From assembly GCA_965222745.1 (NCBI GenBank), contig CBDCUW010000005.1, forward strand, positions 3,850,722 to 3,914,721: a DNA stretch of 64,000 nt, given 5' to 3'. This DNA is from CBDCUW01 sp965222745. Lineage in GTDB: Bacteria > Planctomycetota > Planctomycetia > Pirellulales > Pirellulaceae. The translations under genes and the position numbers were made by a program. Below the pieces are notes generated by a model. It had not been told where the DNA came from. It worked only from the letters and a program-made list of their open reading frames with translations, and did not search any database. Position 1 is the stretch's first letter, and each line of letters opens with the position of its first letter. This document shows positions 12,368-20,998 of this stretch, piece after piece.

Positions 12368-13924
12368 ATGACTCAGCCCTCCCTGATCCGCTGCCACACG
12401 ATTGCATGGTCGGTCGTGTTGTTGATGGCCGGAATCGCCACGGCGCAAGACACGCACCGGTTGCAGATCAACGTCGACGATGCTGCCGGCAATCCACTGC
12501 CGTGTCGGATCCATCTCAGCGACGCTGGCGGCAAGCCAATTCGGGCACCGGGCCAACCATTTTGGCGCGATCATTTTGTCTGTGATGGTCGAGTCGCCGT
12601 CGACGTTCCTGCGGGAAGTTATCGCTACGAGATTGAACGTGGTCCCGAACACGGCAGACAATCGGGAAGCGTCACCGTTTCACCCGATTCGGCCAATGAA
12701 CTCAGCGTCAATCTCACGAGAATCGCCAACCTGCGGCAATCGGGATGGTACAGCGGCGATCTTCATGTTCATCGACCCGTCGAAGAGGTCGAATTGTTGA
12801 TGCGAGCGGAAGATTTGGACATCGCGCCGGTCATCACCTGGTGGAACAACCGTAACTCCTGGAAAGATCAACCTGTACCCGCCGAGTTGACTCGCCGGTT
12901 CGATGGCCATCGCATATACAACGTGATGGCCGGAGAAGACGAACGCGAAGGGGGCGCGTTGTTGTTCTTTGGGTTAGACCGGCCGCTTGACATTGCCGGC
13001 GCGTCTCGCGAGTTTCCCTCGCCGATGCAGTTCGTTGCTGACGCCAAACGACGAAACCCCGATGTCTGGATCGACATCGAAAAACCTTTCTGGTGGGATG
13101 TCCCACTGTGGGTGGCAAGTGGCCAGATGCAGTCGATTGGGATCGCCAACAACCACATGTGTCGCAGCCGAATGTTGGTCAATGAAGCGTGGGGTCGGCC
13201 GCGAGACATCGAACGTTTGCCCGATCCGCGCGGCAACGGATTTTGGACCCAAGAGATCTACTATCACTTGCTTGACGCCGGACTGAGGTTACCGCCGTCG
13301 GCCGGCAGTGCTTCGGGAGTTTTGCCCAACCCGGTGGGATACAACCGGGTCTACGTGCATTTGGACGACGATCAGCCATTCGATCGATCCTCCTGGTTCC
13401 AAGCACTTTCGCAGGGTCGGAGTTTTGTTACCAACGGTCCGTTGCTTGTCGTTCGCGCAGGCGGCAAGCTACCCGGTCATCGATTCAAAATCGCCGATGA
13501 CAAAGCCATTCCTATCCAACTGGATGTGACGCTCACCAGCCTGGACCGAATCTCACACATCGAAGTGGTTCAAAACGGCGCCGTCACCAAGCGAGTCCCT
13601 TGTGGTGGCACTTCGTCACAAGCTTTCAACGTCACCATGAACATCTCCGCCGACGGGGCAGGCTGGTTTTTAGTACGAACGATCGCGGAGGTCGACCACA
13701 CCTTTCGCTTTGCCTCCACCGCCCCTTGGTTTGTGGAAACCGAAGCGGTCAAGCATCGCATCAGCCGTCGTTCGGCCCAATTCTTCCTCGACTGGACCCG
13801 TCAGCGAATCGGCCGAGTCCAAGCCAAGGTCACCGACCCCGAGCGTCTCCGCCGCGTCCTACGTCACCACGAACAAGCCGAAGCCTACTGGCAGCAGCGG
13901 CTCACCACCGCCAATGCCCCGTGA
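12368..13924 (+). CDS. CehA/McbA-like secreted metallohydrolase
   Basis: A 518-aa protein with a signal peptide (hydrophobic core WSVVLLMAGIATA, cleavage about residue 27). An N-terminal beta-rich, carboxypeptidase-regulatory-like segment is followed at about residue 125 by GWYSGDLHVHRP, the metal-binding HxH signature of PHP-like/CehA-McbA hydrolases. NNRNSW, the ANNHMC stretch and a PNPVGYNRVYVH region follow. The C-terminal part looks like a beta-sandwich. Members known in other bacteria hydrolyse esters or phosphoesters; the substrate here is unknown. It closes the core-like gene row, before the tRNA. Confidence 0.75.
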   Translation: MTQPSLIRCHTIAWSVVLLMAGIATAQDTHRLQINVDDAAGNPLPCRIHLSDAGGKPIRAPGQPFWRDHFVCDGRVAVDVPAGSYRYEIERGPEHGRQSGSVTVSPDSANELSVNLTRIANLRQSGWYSGDLHVHRPVEEVELLMRAEDLDIAPVITWWNNRNSWKDQPVPAELTRRFDGHRIYNVMAGEDEREGGALLFFGLDRPLDIAGASREFPSPMQFVADAKRRNPDVWIDIEKPFWWDVPLWVASGQMQSIGIANNHMCRSRMLVNEAWGRPRDIERLPDPRGNGFWTQEIYYHLLDAGLRLPPSAGSASGVLPNPVGYNRVYVHLDDDQPFDRSSWFQALSQGRSFVTNGPLLVVRAGGKLPGHRFKIADDKAIPIQLDVTLTSLDRISHIEVVQNGAVTKRVPCGGTSSQAFNVTMNISADGAGWFLVRTIAEVDHTFRFASTAPWFVETEAVKHRISRRSAQFFLDWTRQRIGRVQAKVTDPERLRRVLRHHEQAEAYWQQRLTTANAP

Positions 13925-14031
13925 GTGGTAATCCACGCAACCAGTGGAAAAACGGCCCTGGGAAGGGCTCGGACAAGCTGCTAAAATAACGAACCTGCGG
14001 CGAGGCAAACCTGTCCAAAACACCGCAGAAC

Positions 14032-14105
14032 GCACCCGTGGCACAATTGGATAGCGCATCGGTCTTCGGAACCGAGGGTTGCAGGTTCGAATCCTGCCGG
14101 GTGTG
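14032..14105 (+). tRNA. tRNA-Arg (anticodon TCG)
   Basis: A 74-nt cloverleaf can be folded. The acceptor stem is GCACCCG with CGGGTGT (a G-U at the first pair), and the anticodon stem is TCGGT/ACCGA around loop CTTCGGA, giving anticodon TCG (CGA codons). The T arm is GCAGG-TTCGAAT-CCTGC and the discriminator is G. The D stem has one A-C mismatch. CCA is not encoded (CTC follows). An integrase begins 190 bp downstream, so this tRNA is the likely attachment site. Confidence 0.93.
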
Positions 14106-14294
14106 CTCTTACCACGTAAGGACTTACGTCAATTCGACATCTTCTAAAATGGACTCTGTCCGAGAAGTTGTCCGAAAACTTCTGACTGGAAAAACGATCT
14201 CGCGACGGTGGCAGCCGACGCGAGACCGCGAAGCGAACCTTTCAGTCGCCTCTGAGTGTTTCCATTCCCTGGATTCGATTGGAGGGTTCGCACA

Positions 14295-15461
14295 ATGCCT
14301 CATTTTCCAAAGCCGTTTTTCAAAAAGGCCCGCCGCGTCTGGTACGTCGAGATTGACCGCAAGCAAATCAATCTCGGCCCAGACAAAGACGAAGCCTTTC
14401 GTCAGTACCATCAGTTAATGGGACAACCTCGCCCAAAGCCGGTGACGCCGGAATCGTTGGTCGCCATCATCGATGTATTCCTGGAGTGGGTTCATCGAAA
14501 CCGAGCAGAGGCCACCTACGAGTGGTACCGCTATCGCCTGCAACGGTTTGTAGACAAGTATCCGAGTCTGCGTGTGTCCGCGATTCGGCCATTCCACGTT
14601 GAACAGTGGGTCGATGACTACGACTTCTCTATCACGTCGCGACGCAACTACATGCGAACCATCAAGCGGTGCCTGAGCTGGGCGAAGAAGCAAGGACTGA
14701 TCAGCGACGATCCGTTGATCAACTTGGAGGTGCCAAGTGCTGATCGGAAGGAAGTGTATGTCCCACCAGACGAGTTTGAGCGATTGCTGAAATTCGTGCC
14801 TGATCCACGTTTCCAAGATCTCTTGCTCACTACGTACCACACGGGATGTAGACCGCAGGAGTCGCTTCGAGTTGTCGCTACATACGTTGACCTGAAGAAC
14901 GCTCGATGGGTATTTCCTCAGAAAGAATCGAAAGGAAAACGATCGCCAAGAATCATTTACCTGAACGGAGTAGCTTTGGAAATTTCGACGCGACTGCTCG
15001 CTGAATACCCACAAGGCGTTCTCTTTCGCAACGCTCGTGGCAACCCTTGGACGACGGAAGCCGTCAACTGCGCGTTTGATCGCATTCAGAATCGAATGGG
15101 AAAAGCAGTATTGAAATCCGAGGGGAGGGGGCCACGCGAAAAGGAAATCAAAGCGTTCATCAGAACGCTTTCTCCAACCAAACGAGAAAGGGGAGTAGTG
15201 CGGCCGAAGCGACCAGCGGAATTGAGAGAAGAAGCGAAAAGGAAGCTGTTTCAAAAAATGGCGAAATCCGTTGTACAGCGATACTCGCTCTACGCACTTC
15301 GTCACTCGTGGGCTACAAACGCGTTGAAACGTGGAGTCGATCCGCTTACGGTAGCCTTGCTGATGGGGCATAAGGATCCCTCGATGCTTGCACGCGTATA
15401 TCAACATCTCTCGCACAGCCCCGACCATATGCGTCAACAAGCAATCCGGGCTGCTGGTTAA
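14295..15461 (+). CDS. Tyrosine recombinase / integrase
   Basis: A 388-aa site-specific recombinase. Start ATG 14295 is chosen because GGAGGG lies 8 nt upstream; a GTG at 14256 is less likely. An N-terminal SAM-like core-binding domain (ATYEWYRYRLQRF to KRCLSWAKKQGL) is followed by the catalytic domain. Arg I is in HTGCRPQES. The usual HxxR box reads YALRHSW, with Tyr at the first position. MGHKD and the nucleophile region RVYQHL close the active site. Its place directly after tRNA-Arg implies insertion at the tRNA 3' end. Its stop overlaps the excisionase-like gene on the other strand by 4 bp. Confidence 0.93.
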   Translation: MPHFPKPFFKKARRVWYVEIDRKQINLGPDKDEAFRQYHQLMGQPRPKPVTPESLVAIIDVFLEWVHRNRAEATYEWYRYRLQRFVDKYPSLRVSAIRPFHVEQWVDDYDFSITSRRNYMRTIKRCLSWAKKQGLISDDPLINLEVPSADRKEVYVPPDEFERLLKFVPDPRFQDLLLTTYHTGCRPQESLRVVATYVDLKNARWVFPQKESKGKRSPRIIYLNGVALEISTRLLAEYPQGVLFRNARGNPWTTEAVNCAFDRIQNRMGKAVLKSEGRGPREKEIKAFIRTLSPTKRERGVVRPKRPAELREEAKRKLFQKMAKSVVQRYSLYALRHSWATNALKRGVDPLTVALLMGHKDPSMLARVYQHLSHSPDHMRQQAIRAAG

Positions 15462-15715
15462 CGAACTTGAATATGTTTCAGCCGCGGACGCTGCTTCCGC
15501 GGCTCTATCTGGGACGAATTCTGCGAGCGACAATCTGCAAGATACGCATCGACATCTTCACGACGGAATCGGATCGAGCCACGTCCAGTCCCGATCCGAT
15601 AAACCGCTAATTCTCCCCGTTCGACGAGTTGGTAGATGAGGCTGGGGGAAACGCTCAGCCAGTCCGAGACTTCAGAGACGGTTAGCAAACGCAGTTCATC
15701 AGGCAGGCTCGACAT
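15458..15715 (-). CDS. Excisionase-like helix-turn-helix protein
   Basis: An 85-aa protein of the MerR/excisionase type: LLTVSEVSDWLSVSPSLIYQLVERGELAVYRIG is the DNA-binding winged helix, followed by IRFRREDVDAYLA. Such proteins steer integrases towards excision. Start 15715 is preferred (GAGGCAGG just upstream on the minus strand); in-frame starts further up are possible. It is convergent with and overlaps the integrase end. It begins inside the 3' end of the zinc-ribbon ORF, so the two are probably co-transcribed. Confidence 0.8.
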   Translation of the reverse strand: MSSLPDELRLLTVSEVSDWLSVSPSLIYQLVERGELAVYRIGTGRGSIRFRREDVDAYLADCRSQNSSQIEPRKQRPRLKHIQVR

Positions 15716-15926
15716 GATCCTGCCTCGACTCATCTTGTGCCTGCAACGCATTCGGGTCTGCCATCCAAGGTGGCCTTTGACAAACTGCGTCCAGTGCGAC
15801 ACCACCGCACCTTGGACATCGTACTGCCCGGAATGGTGCGAACCACTTCGCGGTGCAACAGGCGCAAGTCATGTACCACCAGCTAGTATTGTCACCGTCT
15901 CTATCAATCATGTTTCCCATTGTCAC
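15699..15926 (-). CDS. Small zinc-ribbon-like protein
   Basis: A 75-aa ORF with two cysteine pairs, CACC and CPRCGG about 16 residues apart, a pattern consistent with a treble-clef or zinc-ribbon metal site. No other domain is seen. It overlaps the start of the excisionase-like gene by 17 bp on the same strand, which suggests coupled translation. It may be a small regulator of element excision, but that is inferred only from position. The start is uncertain. Confidence 0.55.
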   Translation of the reverse strand: MTMGNMIDRDGDNTSWWYMTCACCTAKWFAPFRAVRCPRCGGVALDAVCQRPPWMADPNALQAQDESRQDHVEPA

Positions 15927-16007
15927 AGTTGCCCCTAACTCAGAGAATTTCTCCTGCGACTATCGCGTACGTGGCTTGAGATCCGTGCTCTCGTCCATAA
16001 CTGGTTA

Positions 16008-16451
16008 CTATCTCTCGTCCGTTTTTTCTGCCGCAGTTTGCCGTTCGGCGCCTCTAATTTGAAATCCATCGTCGGTTTTGACGAAACTGTCACTTTCAAG
16101 TGACTCTCTCAGTCGAAGGGCGAGCCCACGCTTTGATCGTCCATCTTTCTGTAGCTTGGCTTCAACTACGTCTCGAATCTCTTCTTCGCGAAGCACGCCA
16201 TGCTGTTGAAGCGCGGCCTCGATAATTGATGTAACGTCTTGTTTGGTAGCCGCTTGCTTCTTCCCGTTCTTTCGTTCAGATTTTGGTCCGATCAAACACG
16301 TTTTTGCACCGCGGATCTGTTTTAGCTCCGAACGAAGGCTTTGCAGCTGTTCTGCGATTGCGTGTTCCTTTGCGACCAGTTTTTCTTCTGCTTCGCTAAG
16401 TACATCGACAAAGCGTTGAACGTTTAGAACGGAGTTCTCTTCGTTCGGCAT
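16008..16451 (-). CDS. Coiled-coil protein with winged-helix-like C-terminus, unknown
   Basis: A 147-aa protein from ATG 16451, chosen because AGGAG lies 8 nt upstream; an upstream in-frame start would lack this. Residues ~10-50 form a heptad-rich helix (VLSEAEEKLVAKEHAIAEQLQSLRSELKQI). A charged linker precedes a C-terminal segment (DVTSIIEAALQQHGVLREEEIRDVVEAKL) that resembles HTH folds used by regulators of mobile elements. It is the last gene of the leftward set near the integrase. Function not recognised. Confidence 0.65.
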   Translation of the reverse strand: MPNEENSVLNVQRFVDVLSEAEEKLVAKEHAIAEQLQSLRSELKQIRGAKTCLIGPKSERKNGKKQAATKQDVTSIIEAALQQHGVLREEEIRDVVEAKLQKDGRSKRGLALRLRESLESDSFVKTDDGFQIRGAERQTAAEKTDER

Positions 16452-16523
16452 GCTTTTACTCCTAGCTGAAATCCAATCCTGAACTGGGCCACGACATGAA
16501 CTGTCCGCGCCATTTGCGAACAA

Positions 16524-17325
16524 GTTTGCGCGAGAAAATGATCAAAGCAAGTATTTGCAATCCGAGTCACGCTTAATCAGAACTTCTTGGAGCACATGAA
16601 CCCTAGCCGTGGCAAAATCCGGTACTGCGTTTGTCGTCGTTCAATATGCTTCTGGGTCAATGGACAATTCGTTAGACAGAATTTCTTTCGAAAAAATATT
16701 CGGCTGCAATCGACTTCCTGCTCTCAAACAGTGAGATGGCGATGAACTGCAAGATGGTTTGAGGCTGTTGGCCAAGCAACTTTTTCAATCATTCAGAACA
16801 GGTGACGGCAAAGCCGAAGACATGAGGAAAACCACCGGTAAACCGAGTGGACGCCTCAACGGATGGAGAGCGGTCCAAACCAGAGAACAGGTTTAGGCCT
16901 GTTGGGTAACCCAGCGTTCGAGAAGTTGACAGCTAACCGAAGTAGCCGGGCAGAATCCCAAATGCTCAACCTTTCCTTGCCAACGACTTTGCCAAAGGAT
17001 CCGGAAATCGTTGGCATCAAGTATCACAAATCCGAGACGATTTCAAATTCTTGACACGCGACAGCGTGCAGCCTACATTGGCAGATGACAGTTAACCGAA
17101 GTCTGTTGGATCACTCTTTTGTTCCCGCCCGTTAGCATGCTCTTCTTGCTACTGTGGATGCACATTTGGGAATCCATTCAGGACCTTCAGCTCGTTAGTC
17201 ACGATCCTCGCCTGCTCTCTGGTCGGATCCGTAGCTTCGTTCGCTAGGCCCACAGCTTCAGAAGTATCGATGGCACGATCCATACAAGATGGGTTGTTGT
17301 CTTTTCGTACCGACGAAGGGTCAAA
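16524..17325. other. Intergenic region with a near-direct repeat
   Basis: About 800 bp with no convincing gene on the plus strand. Two similar 19-mers occur (GTTGACAGCTAACCGAAGT at 16925 and GATGACAGTTAACCGAAGT at 17084), possibly binding sites. A 63-codon plus-strand frame at 16863-17054 has no ribosome site and no family features. A short minus-strand ORF at 17149-17283 is listed separately. Confidence 0.4.
17149..17283 (-). CDS. Possible small protein (44 aa)
   Basis: ATG 17283 opens a 44-aa frame (MDRAIDTSEAVGLANEATDP, then a helical TREQARIVTNEL segment). The composition looks protein-like, with a predicted amphipathic helix, but there is no clear ribosome site. The gene at 17326 starts 42 bp away on the opposite strand, so a divergent promoter would have to sit between them. 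Tentative. Confidence 0.3.
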   Translation of the reverse strand: MDRAIDTSEAVGLANEATDPTREQARIVTNELKVLNGFPNVHPQ

Positions 17326-18279
17326 ATGAATGAACTACTACCATATTCCTATTCCTTTGATGATTTCAGGACTAGCGAGTACTTTGGCGGTCTTAGAACC
17401 TGGCTCCGCCCCACCCGTTGTCTGACCTTCGACCATGTTGCTCGCCTCTTCCGATGGCGGCTGAGTAGACGATCACTTCGTGGGTTTCTAAATGAAGCTG
17501 CGAACGCTGATCGTCAAATTCAAGAGGTCGTTGGAGATGAGAGTGAGTACCCACATCATTCCGCGAGATTCCTTGCGAAGTTTAAGACTCCAGCTCTTCA
17601 CATTCCTGGGCTCAGTTTATCTGATCCCATTCTTCAACTAACTTCGCATCAACTGGAGTCGCCGACAGCAAGCGGAGTCGACTGGATGCAAGTAGTAGAA
17701 CAACTACGTGCACGTATTCCCGAAAGTGGAGGCGAGATTCGAGAAACCACCTTCTACTGCATGCGAGACTCGGTGAGGCATTTCACTGCTCCAGATTTCT
17801 CGCTTCACGGAAATCTGCTCGACGAGTTCTTGCCGCTGCTTCGCGAACACGATGTGGTGAAAGTAAGCCGTGAGCAATTGATCCGTATTCTCGGCCAAAC
17901 TGAATTTCTCCTAACGCAAAATGCTCGTGTGTTCGTCCACGAAGCGTATTTGCAAGATTTGGAGCAGAAACAGTGGGTTACGGATCAAACACTCTATGAC
18001 GATGGCTTTATCAGTGAAGCTGAAGATCCCGACGAATCCCACTTCGCTAGGTATGTACGTTATGGCGTGCCACATGCTTGTAGATGCTTCCCGCGAGGAT
18101 TCCCCAAAAACAGGGAAGACCTAGAGGCTCGGATCGCGAGGAATGCGACAGGAGAACAAGAAGTGGAAACGAAGATGACCTTCGTTGGTGTTCTCTCCGC
18201 CGAGCTACTTGCATCACTATGCGATTCCCTGCGGGATCGTGCGAAAGAATCTCGTCGACTCAACTACGAATTCTATTGA
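17326..18279 (+). CDS. Unknown protein, 317 aa
   Basis: No family recognised. The protein is soluble and of mixed composition, with no signal peptide or membrane segment. Residues 30-75 are rich in Arg and hydrophobics (VARLFRWRLSRRSLRGFL), the centre is acidic, and the end (FVGVLSAELLASLCDSLRDRAKESRRLNY) is helical. It is the first plus-strand gene after the integrase block and precedes the replication-relaxation-like genes, so it may belong to the same mobilisation or replication unit. ATG 17326 is used; no strong ribosome site is visible. Confidence 0.6.
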   Translation: MNELLPYSYSFDDFRTSEYFGGLRTWLRPTRCLTFDHVARLFRWRLSRRSLRGFLNEAANADRQIQEVVGDESEYPHHSARFLAKFKTPALHIPGLSLSDPILQLTSHQLESPTASGVDWMQVVEQLRARIPESGGEIRETTFYCMRDSVRHFTAPDFSLHGNLLDEFLPLLREHDVVKVSREQLIRILGQTEFLLTQNARVFVHEAYLQDLEQKQWVTDQTLYDDGFISEAEDPDESHFARYVRYGVPHACRCFPRGFPKNREDLEARIARNATGEQEVETKMTFVGVLSAELLASLCDSLRDRAKESRRLNYEFY

Positions 18280-18459
18280 GTCGTCAATTCCGACCGATCA
18301 GTCTCCGCGGTGACTTCGTCGTATTTCACGGCCAGTCTCCCAGCCGGTCGTCGGCACCCACCCCATAGCAACAACCGTCACCCATTCGGATGTTCCATAG
18401 AAACGGCGGGCTGTGAGCAAAAGCACCGTAATTCACGGTTTTCAGTCCAGAGTCCGACG

Positions 18460-19143
18460 ATGAACCGTTCCCAAGTTTTTCTGACACAAGGTCCGACAAC
18501 TTCGCCGACATCGTCTTGGACAAAACGTGACGAAGAGATTTTGTATGCCATGAGCACACAGGTTCGCATTTTCACCGAAGAACAACTCATCTCCACTTAC
18601 TGGAAGCCAGGAAGCGATCCTGGGCGAAAGAGAGTCGCCCTGCTTCGAAAGGCAGGTTTGCTCAATAGGCACCGGGTGCAAGTCAACACCCTCCCTCAAA
18701 TGCGAGAGCCCGTTCTGAGATGGCGTCCAGGTGAGCCTGTGCCACGAAACGAAGAGGAGATCTCGTACAAGCTTTGTAGCCGCTGGACAAAAGTGACTAG
18801 CTCAACGGTTGTCTACGTGGCCTCACAAAAGACCGCGAACCTATTTGGCAGAACAAGTCGTTACCAAGGTCTTCCTGGTGCACTTGAGATCGCTCACGAC
18901 CTTTGTCTGACTGAGATCTTTTGCAACTACCGGCGAGCAAATCCGGAATTGATTTCAAAGTGGATGGGTGAGGACGCCATTCCAAAACGCCACGGCGTGA
19001 AAGCCCCCGACGCTTGGCTTCTCGAAGGAGACGGCCAACCAATTCGTCTTATTGAGCAGGGAGGACACTACTCCGCGATGAGAATTGCCGAGTCGCTAGG
19101 GTACGCCGTAAACGAACTGAATGTGGAGTTTGAGCTGTGGTAA
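18460..19143 (+). CDS. Replication-relaxation-like winged-helix protein
   Basis: A 227-aa protein from ATG 18460 (MNRSQVFLTQG); a longer in-frame start at 18310 would add 50 residues of low quality. The N-terminal TKRDEEILYAMSTQVRIFTEEQLISTYW followed by RKRVALLRKAGLLNRHRV is typical of the winged-helix domain of replication-relaxation proteins of plasmids and integrative elements. The C-terminal half (HDLCLTEIFCNYRRANPELIS, WLLEGDGQPIRLIEQGG) resembles their nuclease-like portion. The next gene starts 7 bp before its stop, so both are probably translated together. Family assignment is moderate. Confidence 0.6.
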   Translation: MNRSQVFLTQGPTTSPTSSWTKRDEEILYAMSTQVRIFTEEQLISTYWKPGSDPGRKRVALLRKAGLLNRHRVQVNTLPQMREPVLRWRPGEPVPRNEEEISYKLCSRWTKVTSSTVVYVASQKTANLFGRTSRYQGLPGALEIAHDLCLTEIFCNYRRANPELISKWMGEDAIPKRHGVKAPDAWLLEGDGQPIRLIEQGGHYSAMRIAESLGYAVNELNVEFELW

Positions 19144-19553
19144 AGAACGGAAAAAGAAATACACGAATCAGGATCGGCGAGAGGGATGAGCATGTTCTCG
19201 AGCACATCAATCTTCACACCATCAGCACCAAGGAAGCTCTTCGCAAACTTCCTTGTTTCGATGGAGCGTCCAAAGACTCCGTGGCAACGCTCTACCGGAG
19301 GTTGACTGACGGTGGATATATCGATTCAGAATCGCTCTATGGTCAGCGTCGCTACATGTTTCTCACCAAACGTGGGCTTGATGCGATCGCTGCAAAGCAC
19401 AGAAAGGAAAGTGGCGAGCCTCTTTCTATGGGTCCACTGTCATCAGGCGCTTTCAAAAGGCCACCAATGGGCGCTTTCGCTCAGCCACCAACCCCCCAAG
19501 CATTTCTTTTCGCACCAGGTCCCTACGCCAGTCATTTACGGGATTTGGTGTGA
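19137..19553 (+). CDS. Winged-helix replication-relaxation-like protein with MITE-derived C-terminus
   Basis: It starts at GTG 19137, overlapping the previous stop by 7 bp. Residues 1-95 form a second winged helix (ERDEHVLEHINLHTISTKEAL to GYIDSESLYGQRRYMFLTKRGLDAI). From residue ~101 the reading frame enters a 194-bp MITE and ends inside it, so the last 38 residues (from SSGAFKRPP) are identical to the end of the product at 20171. The native C-terminus is lost; a candidate remnant, in another frame, continues at 19632. The function is probably replaced or destroyed. Confidence 0.65.
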   Translation: MVKNGKRNTRIRIGERDEHVLEHINLHTISTKEALRKLPCFDGASKDSVATLYRRLTDGGYIDSESLYGQRRYMFLTKRGLDAIAAKHRKESGEPLSMGPLSSGAFKRPPMGAFAQPPTPQAFLFAPGPYASHLRDLV

Positions 19554-19631
19554 AAAGAAATGCGGGGCGTCCCCCAAAAGGTGGAAAGGCCAAAGCGCCT
19601 ATCGCTGGCTGAGATTCAGCGCTCGGTGACA
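19438..19631. mobile_element. MITE copy 1 (194 bp), related to IS21-like element ends
   Basis: Begins TGTCATCAGGCGCTTTC and ends AGCGCTCGGTGACA. The length matches copy 2 at 20883-21076, and by eye the two are identical. The termini match the ends of the IS21-like element at 32709-36858 (TGTCATCAGGCGCTTT; GCGCTCGGCGACA). A second inverted repeat of 24 bp (21 matching) lies inside. Unlike copy 2, the flanks (GGTCCAC / TCAGAGC) show no target duplication. Confidence 0.85.
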
Positions 19632-20022
19632 TCAGAGCTACCTCACTCTCACTACAGATCACTCGCCATCGGACTTTGGTGGGTTCGGATTCCTGATCAA
19701 CCACCACTATCCACTTACGCTTCGCGAACGCAATCGACGACATCATTTAGCACTGCCAAAGATGCCCGGAACGTTCTTTCAGACCCCGCCGGCAATCCTG
19801 AAATTCCCGTCTGAGGAAAGGAAGATGAATGAGAAACAGCTCTCACGACCTTCTAGTGACAATCGTAAATCCGCAATTGAAGAGCAACCAACTGCACCAC
19901 CAGTCGCCTCCAGCATTGCAGACGCGTTCGCAAAGGCAAATCAAGAACAGGAAGACAGGTTTAATGAACAGAGGGCTGTGGCCAAGAAACGCAACTCGAA
20001 GAAACGCGGCAAGAAGCGATGA
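19632..20022 (+). pseudogene. Gene remnant lacking its 5' end
   Basis: Directly after MITE copy 1 an open frame runs to the stop at 20022 with no ATG until 19762. It reads naturally (YLTLTTDHSPSDFGGFGFLI, then PKMPGTFFQTPPAILKFPSEE and a lysine-rich end with KKRNSKKRGKKR). A stop in the MITE closes the frame on the left. It is therefore the 3' part of a gene whose start was lost, perhaps the former end of the gene at 19137. Translation from ATG 19762 or 19825 would give a short basic peptide. Its stop overlaps the next start as ATGA. Confidence 0.55.
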
Positions 20023-20174
20023 CCACTACTCAATCACTGACCACGCTACCGCCTTCCTATGGCTATGGACTGGACTTCTTCTCACGTCAGCGATTTGTTG
20101 CTCTGCAAGCCAAGCATGACTGCAACATTACATTTGAGAACAACAACTCCCCTTCAGGAGCAGATGATCAATGA
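20019..20174 (+). CDS. Small operon protein, 51 aa, unknown
   Basis: A 51-aa ORF (MTTTQSLTTLPPSYGYGLDF to SGADDQ) joined to both neighbours by ATGA overlaps. Its ATG overlaps the stop at 20022, and its own stop (20172-20174) overlaps the ATG at 20171. This double coupling is strong evidence that it is translated. A possible ribosome site (AAGAAG) precedes it, and AGGAG inside its end serves the next gene. No family recognised. Confidence 0.6.
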   Translation: MTTTQSLTTLPPSYGYGLDFFSRQRFVALQAKHDCNITFENNNSPSGADDQ

Positions 20175-20998
20175 CCGACGGTAAACGATCAATCGACGAC
20201 AAGAAGAAGCAACAGCAAAAAAAGCAAACGCCTTCGGCAAGTGTCGAGCTAGCTAAGCGCCAGCAACAAATGCAGGCTCAGCTAAATGCGATTGGTCGCC
20301 GGATGGATCAGAAAAAATCCAACTGGAGTAGCGTGCTAATCATCGCACTTGGCCTATTCGCTGGCTGCCTAACGATTGCTGCAGTGGTTTCGCGTCAATC
20401 AAAGTCCGCAACTCTCAGTGCAACTCTGAATGCGATGGAGCGTCAGGCGATTGGTGATGTCGTCACCATCGAATCAATCAACCGTGCTGAAATTCAAGCT
20501 CACCTGATGAGAATTGCAACTGTCGATGCACAGCTCAACACAATTGAAAACGAAGCAGGGCTCTTGGTATCCACCACCACAGAGTTGCTCCACAATGAAA
20601 CTGGCAAGCGAATCGCCTCCGATGAAGCATTCGTTGAGAGATTCAAGGTATTGAAGCGTCAGGCTTCCTTACTTGAAGATGCTTCGCTAGCACCTTTTCG
20701 CACACGGCTAAAATCATTCGAAGCTCCGCTTCGCGAAGCTCTCGCCAACGCAACTCGGTTCAATCCAAAGGAAGCTTCAACAGATCGACTAGCGGAACTA
20801 GAGAAAGAGGTCTTCGCGTACCGAGAACGATTCGGCGATGTGCTTGAGGATCTTAATTCGGTCCTCGCTGCGGCCCAGGACCTGTCATCAGGCGCTTTCA
20901 AAAGGCCACCAATGGGCGCTTTCGCTCAGCCACCAACCCCCCAAGCATTTCTTTTCGCACCAGGTCCCTACGCCAGTCATTTACGGGATTTGGTGTGA
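20171..20998 (+). CDS. N-terminal part of a 582-aa coiled-coil membrane protein, cut by MITE copy 2
   Basis: ATG 20171 has AGGAG 11 nt upstream. A Gln/Lys-rich cytoplasmic start (KKQQQKKQ) is followed by one membrane segment at about residues 56-75 (VLIIALGLFAGCLTIAAVV) and a long helical region. The native sequence ends at residue ~237 (AAAQD), where MITE copy 2 begins. The last 38 residues come from the MITE and match the end of the product at 19137. Removing the MITE and one target repeat joins this frame exactly to the next ORF, giving a 582-aa protein. Function unknown; probably an envelope component of the element. Confidence 0.7.
   Translation: MTDGKRSIDDKKKQQQKKQTPSASVELAKRQQQMQAQLNAIGRRMDQKKSNWSSVLIIALGLFAGCLTIAAVVSRQSKSATLSATLNAMERQAIGDVVTIESINRAEIQAHLMRIATVDAQLNTIENEAGLLVSTTTELLHNETGKRIASDEAFVERFKVLKRQASLLEDASLAPFRTRLKSFEAPLREALANATRFNPKEASTDRLAELEKEVFAYRERFGDVLEDLNSVLAAAQDLSSGAFKRPPMGAFAQPPTPQAFLFAPGPYASHLRDLV

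Noticed and set aside
13600..13989. 129-codon plus-strand frame inside and beyond the CehA-like gene
   Set aside because: It is an out-of-frame shadow of the metallohydrolase with Pro/Arg-rich composition and no start signal.
14415..15533. 372-codon minus-strand frame under the integrase
   Set aside because: The plus strand carries a complete tyrosine recombinase with catalytic motifs; the minus frame has no domain and is a shadow of codon bias.
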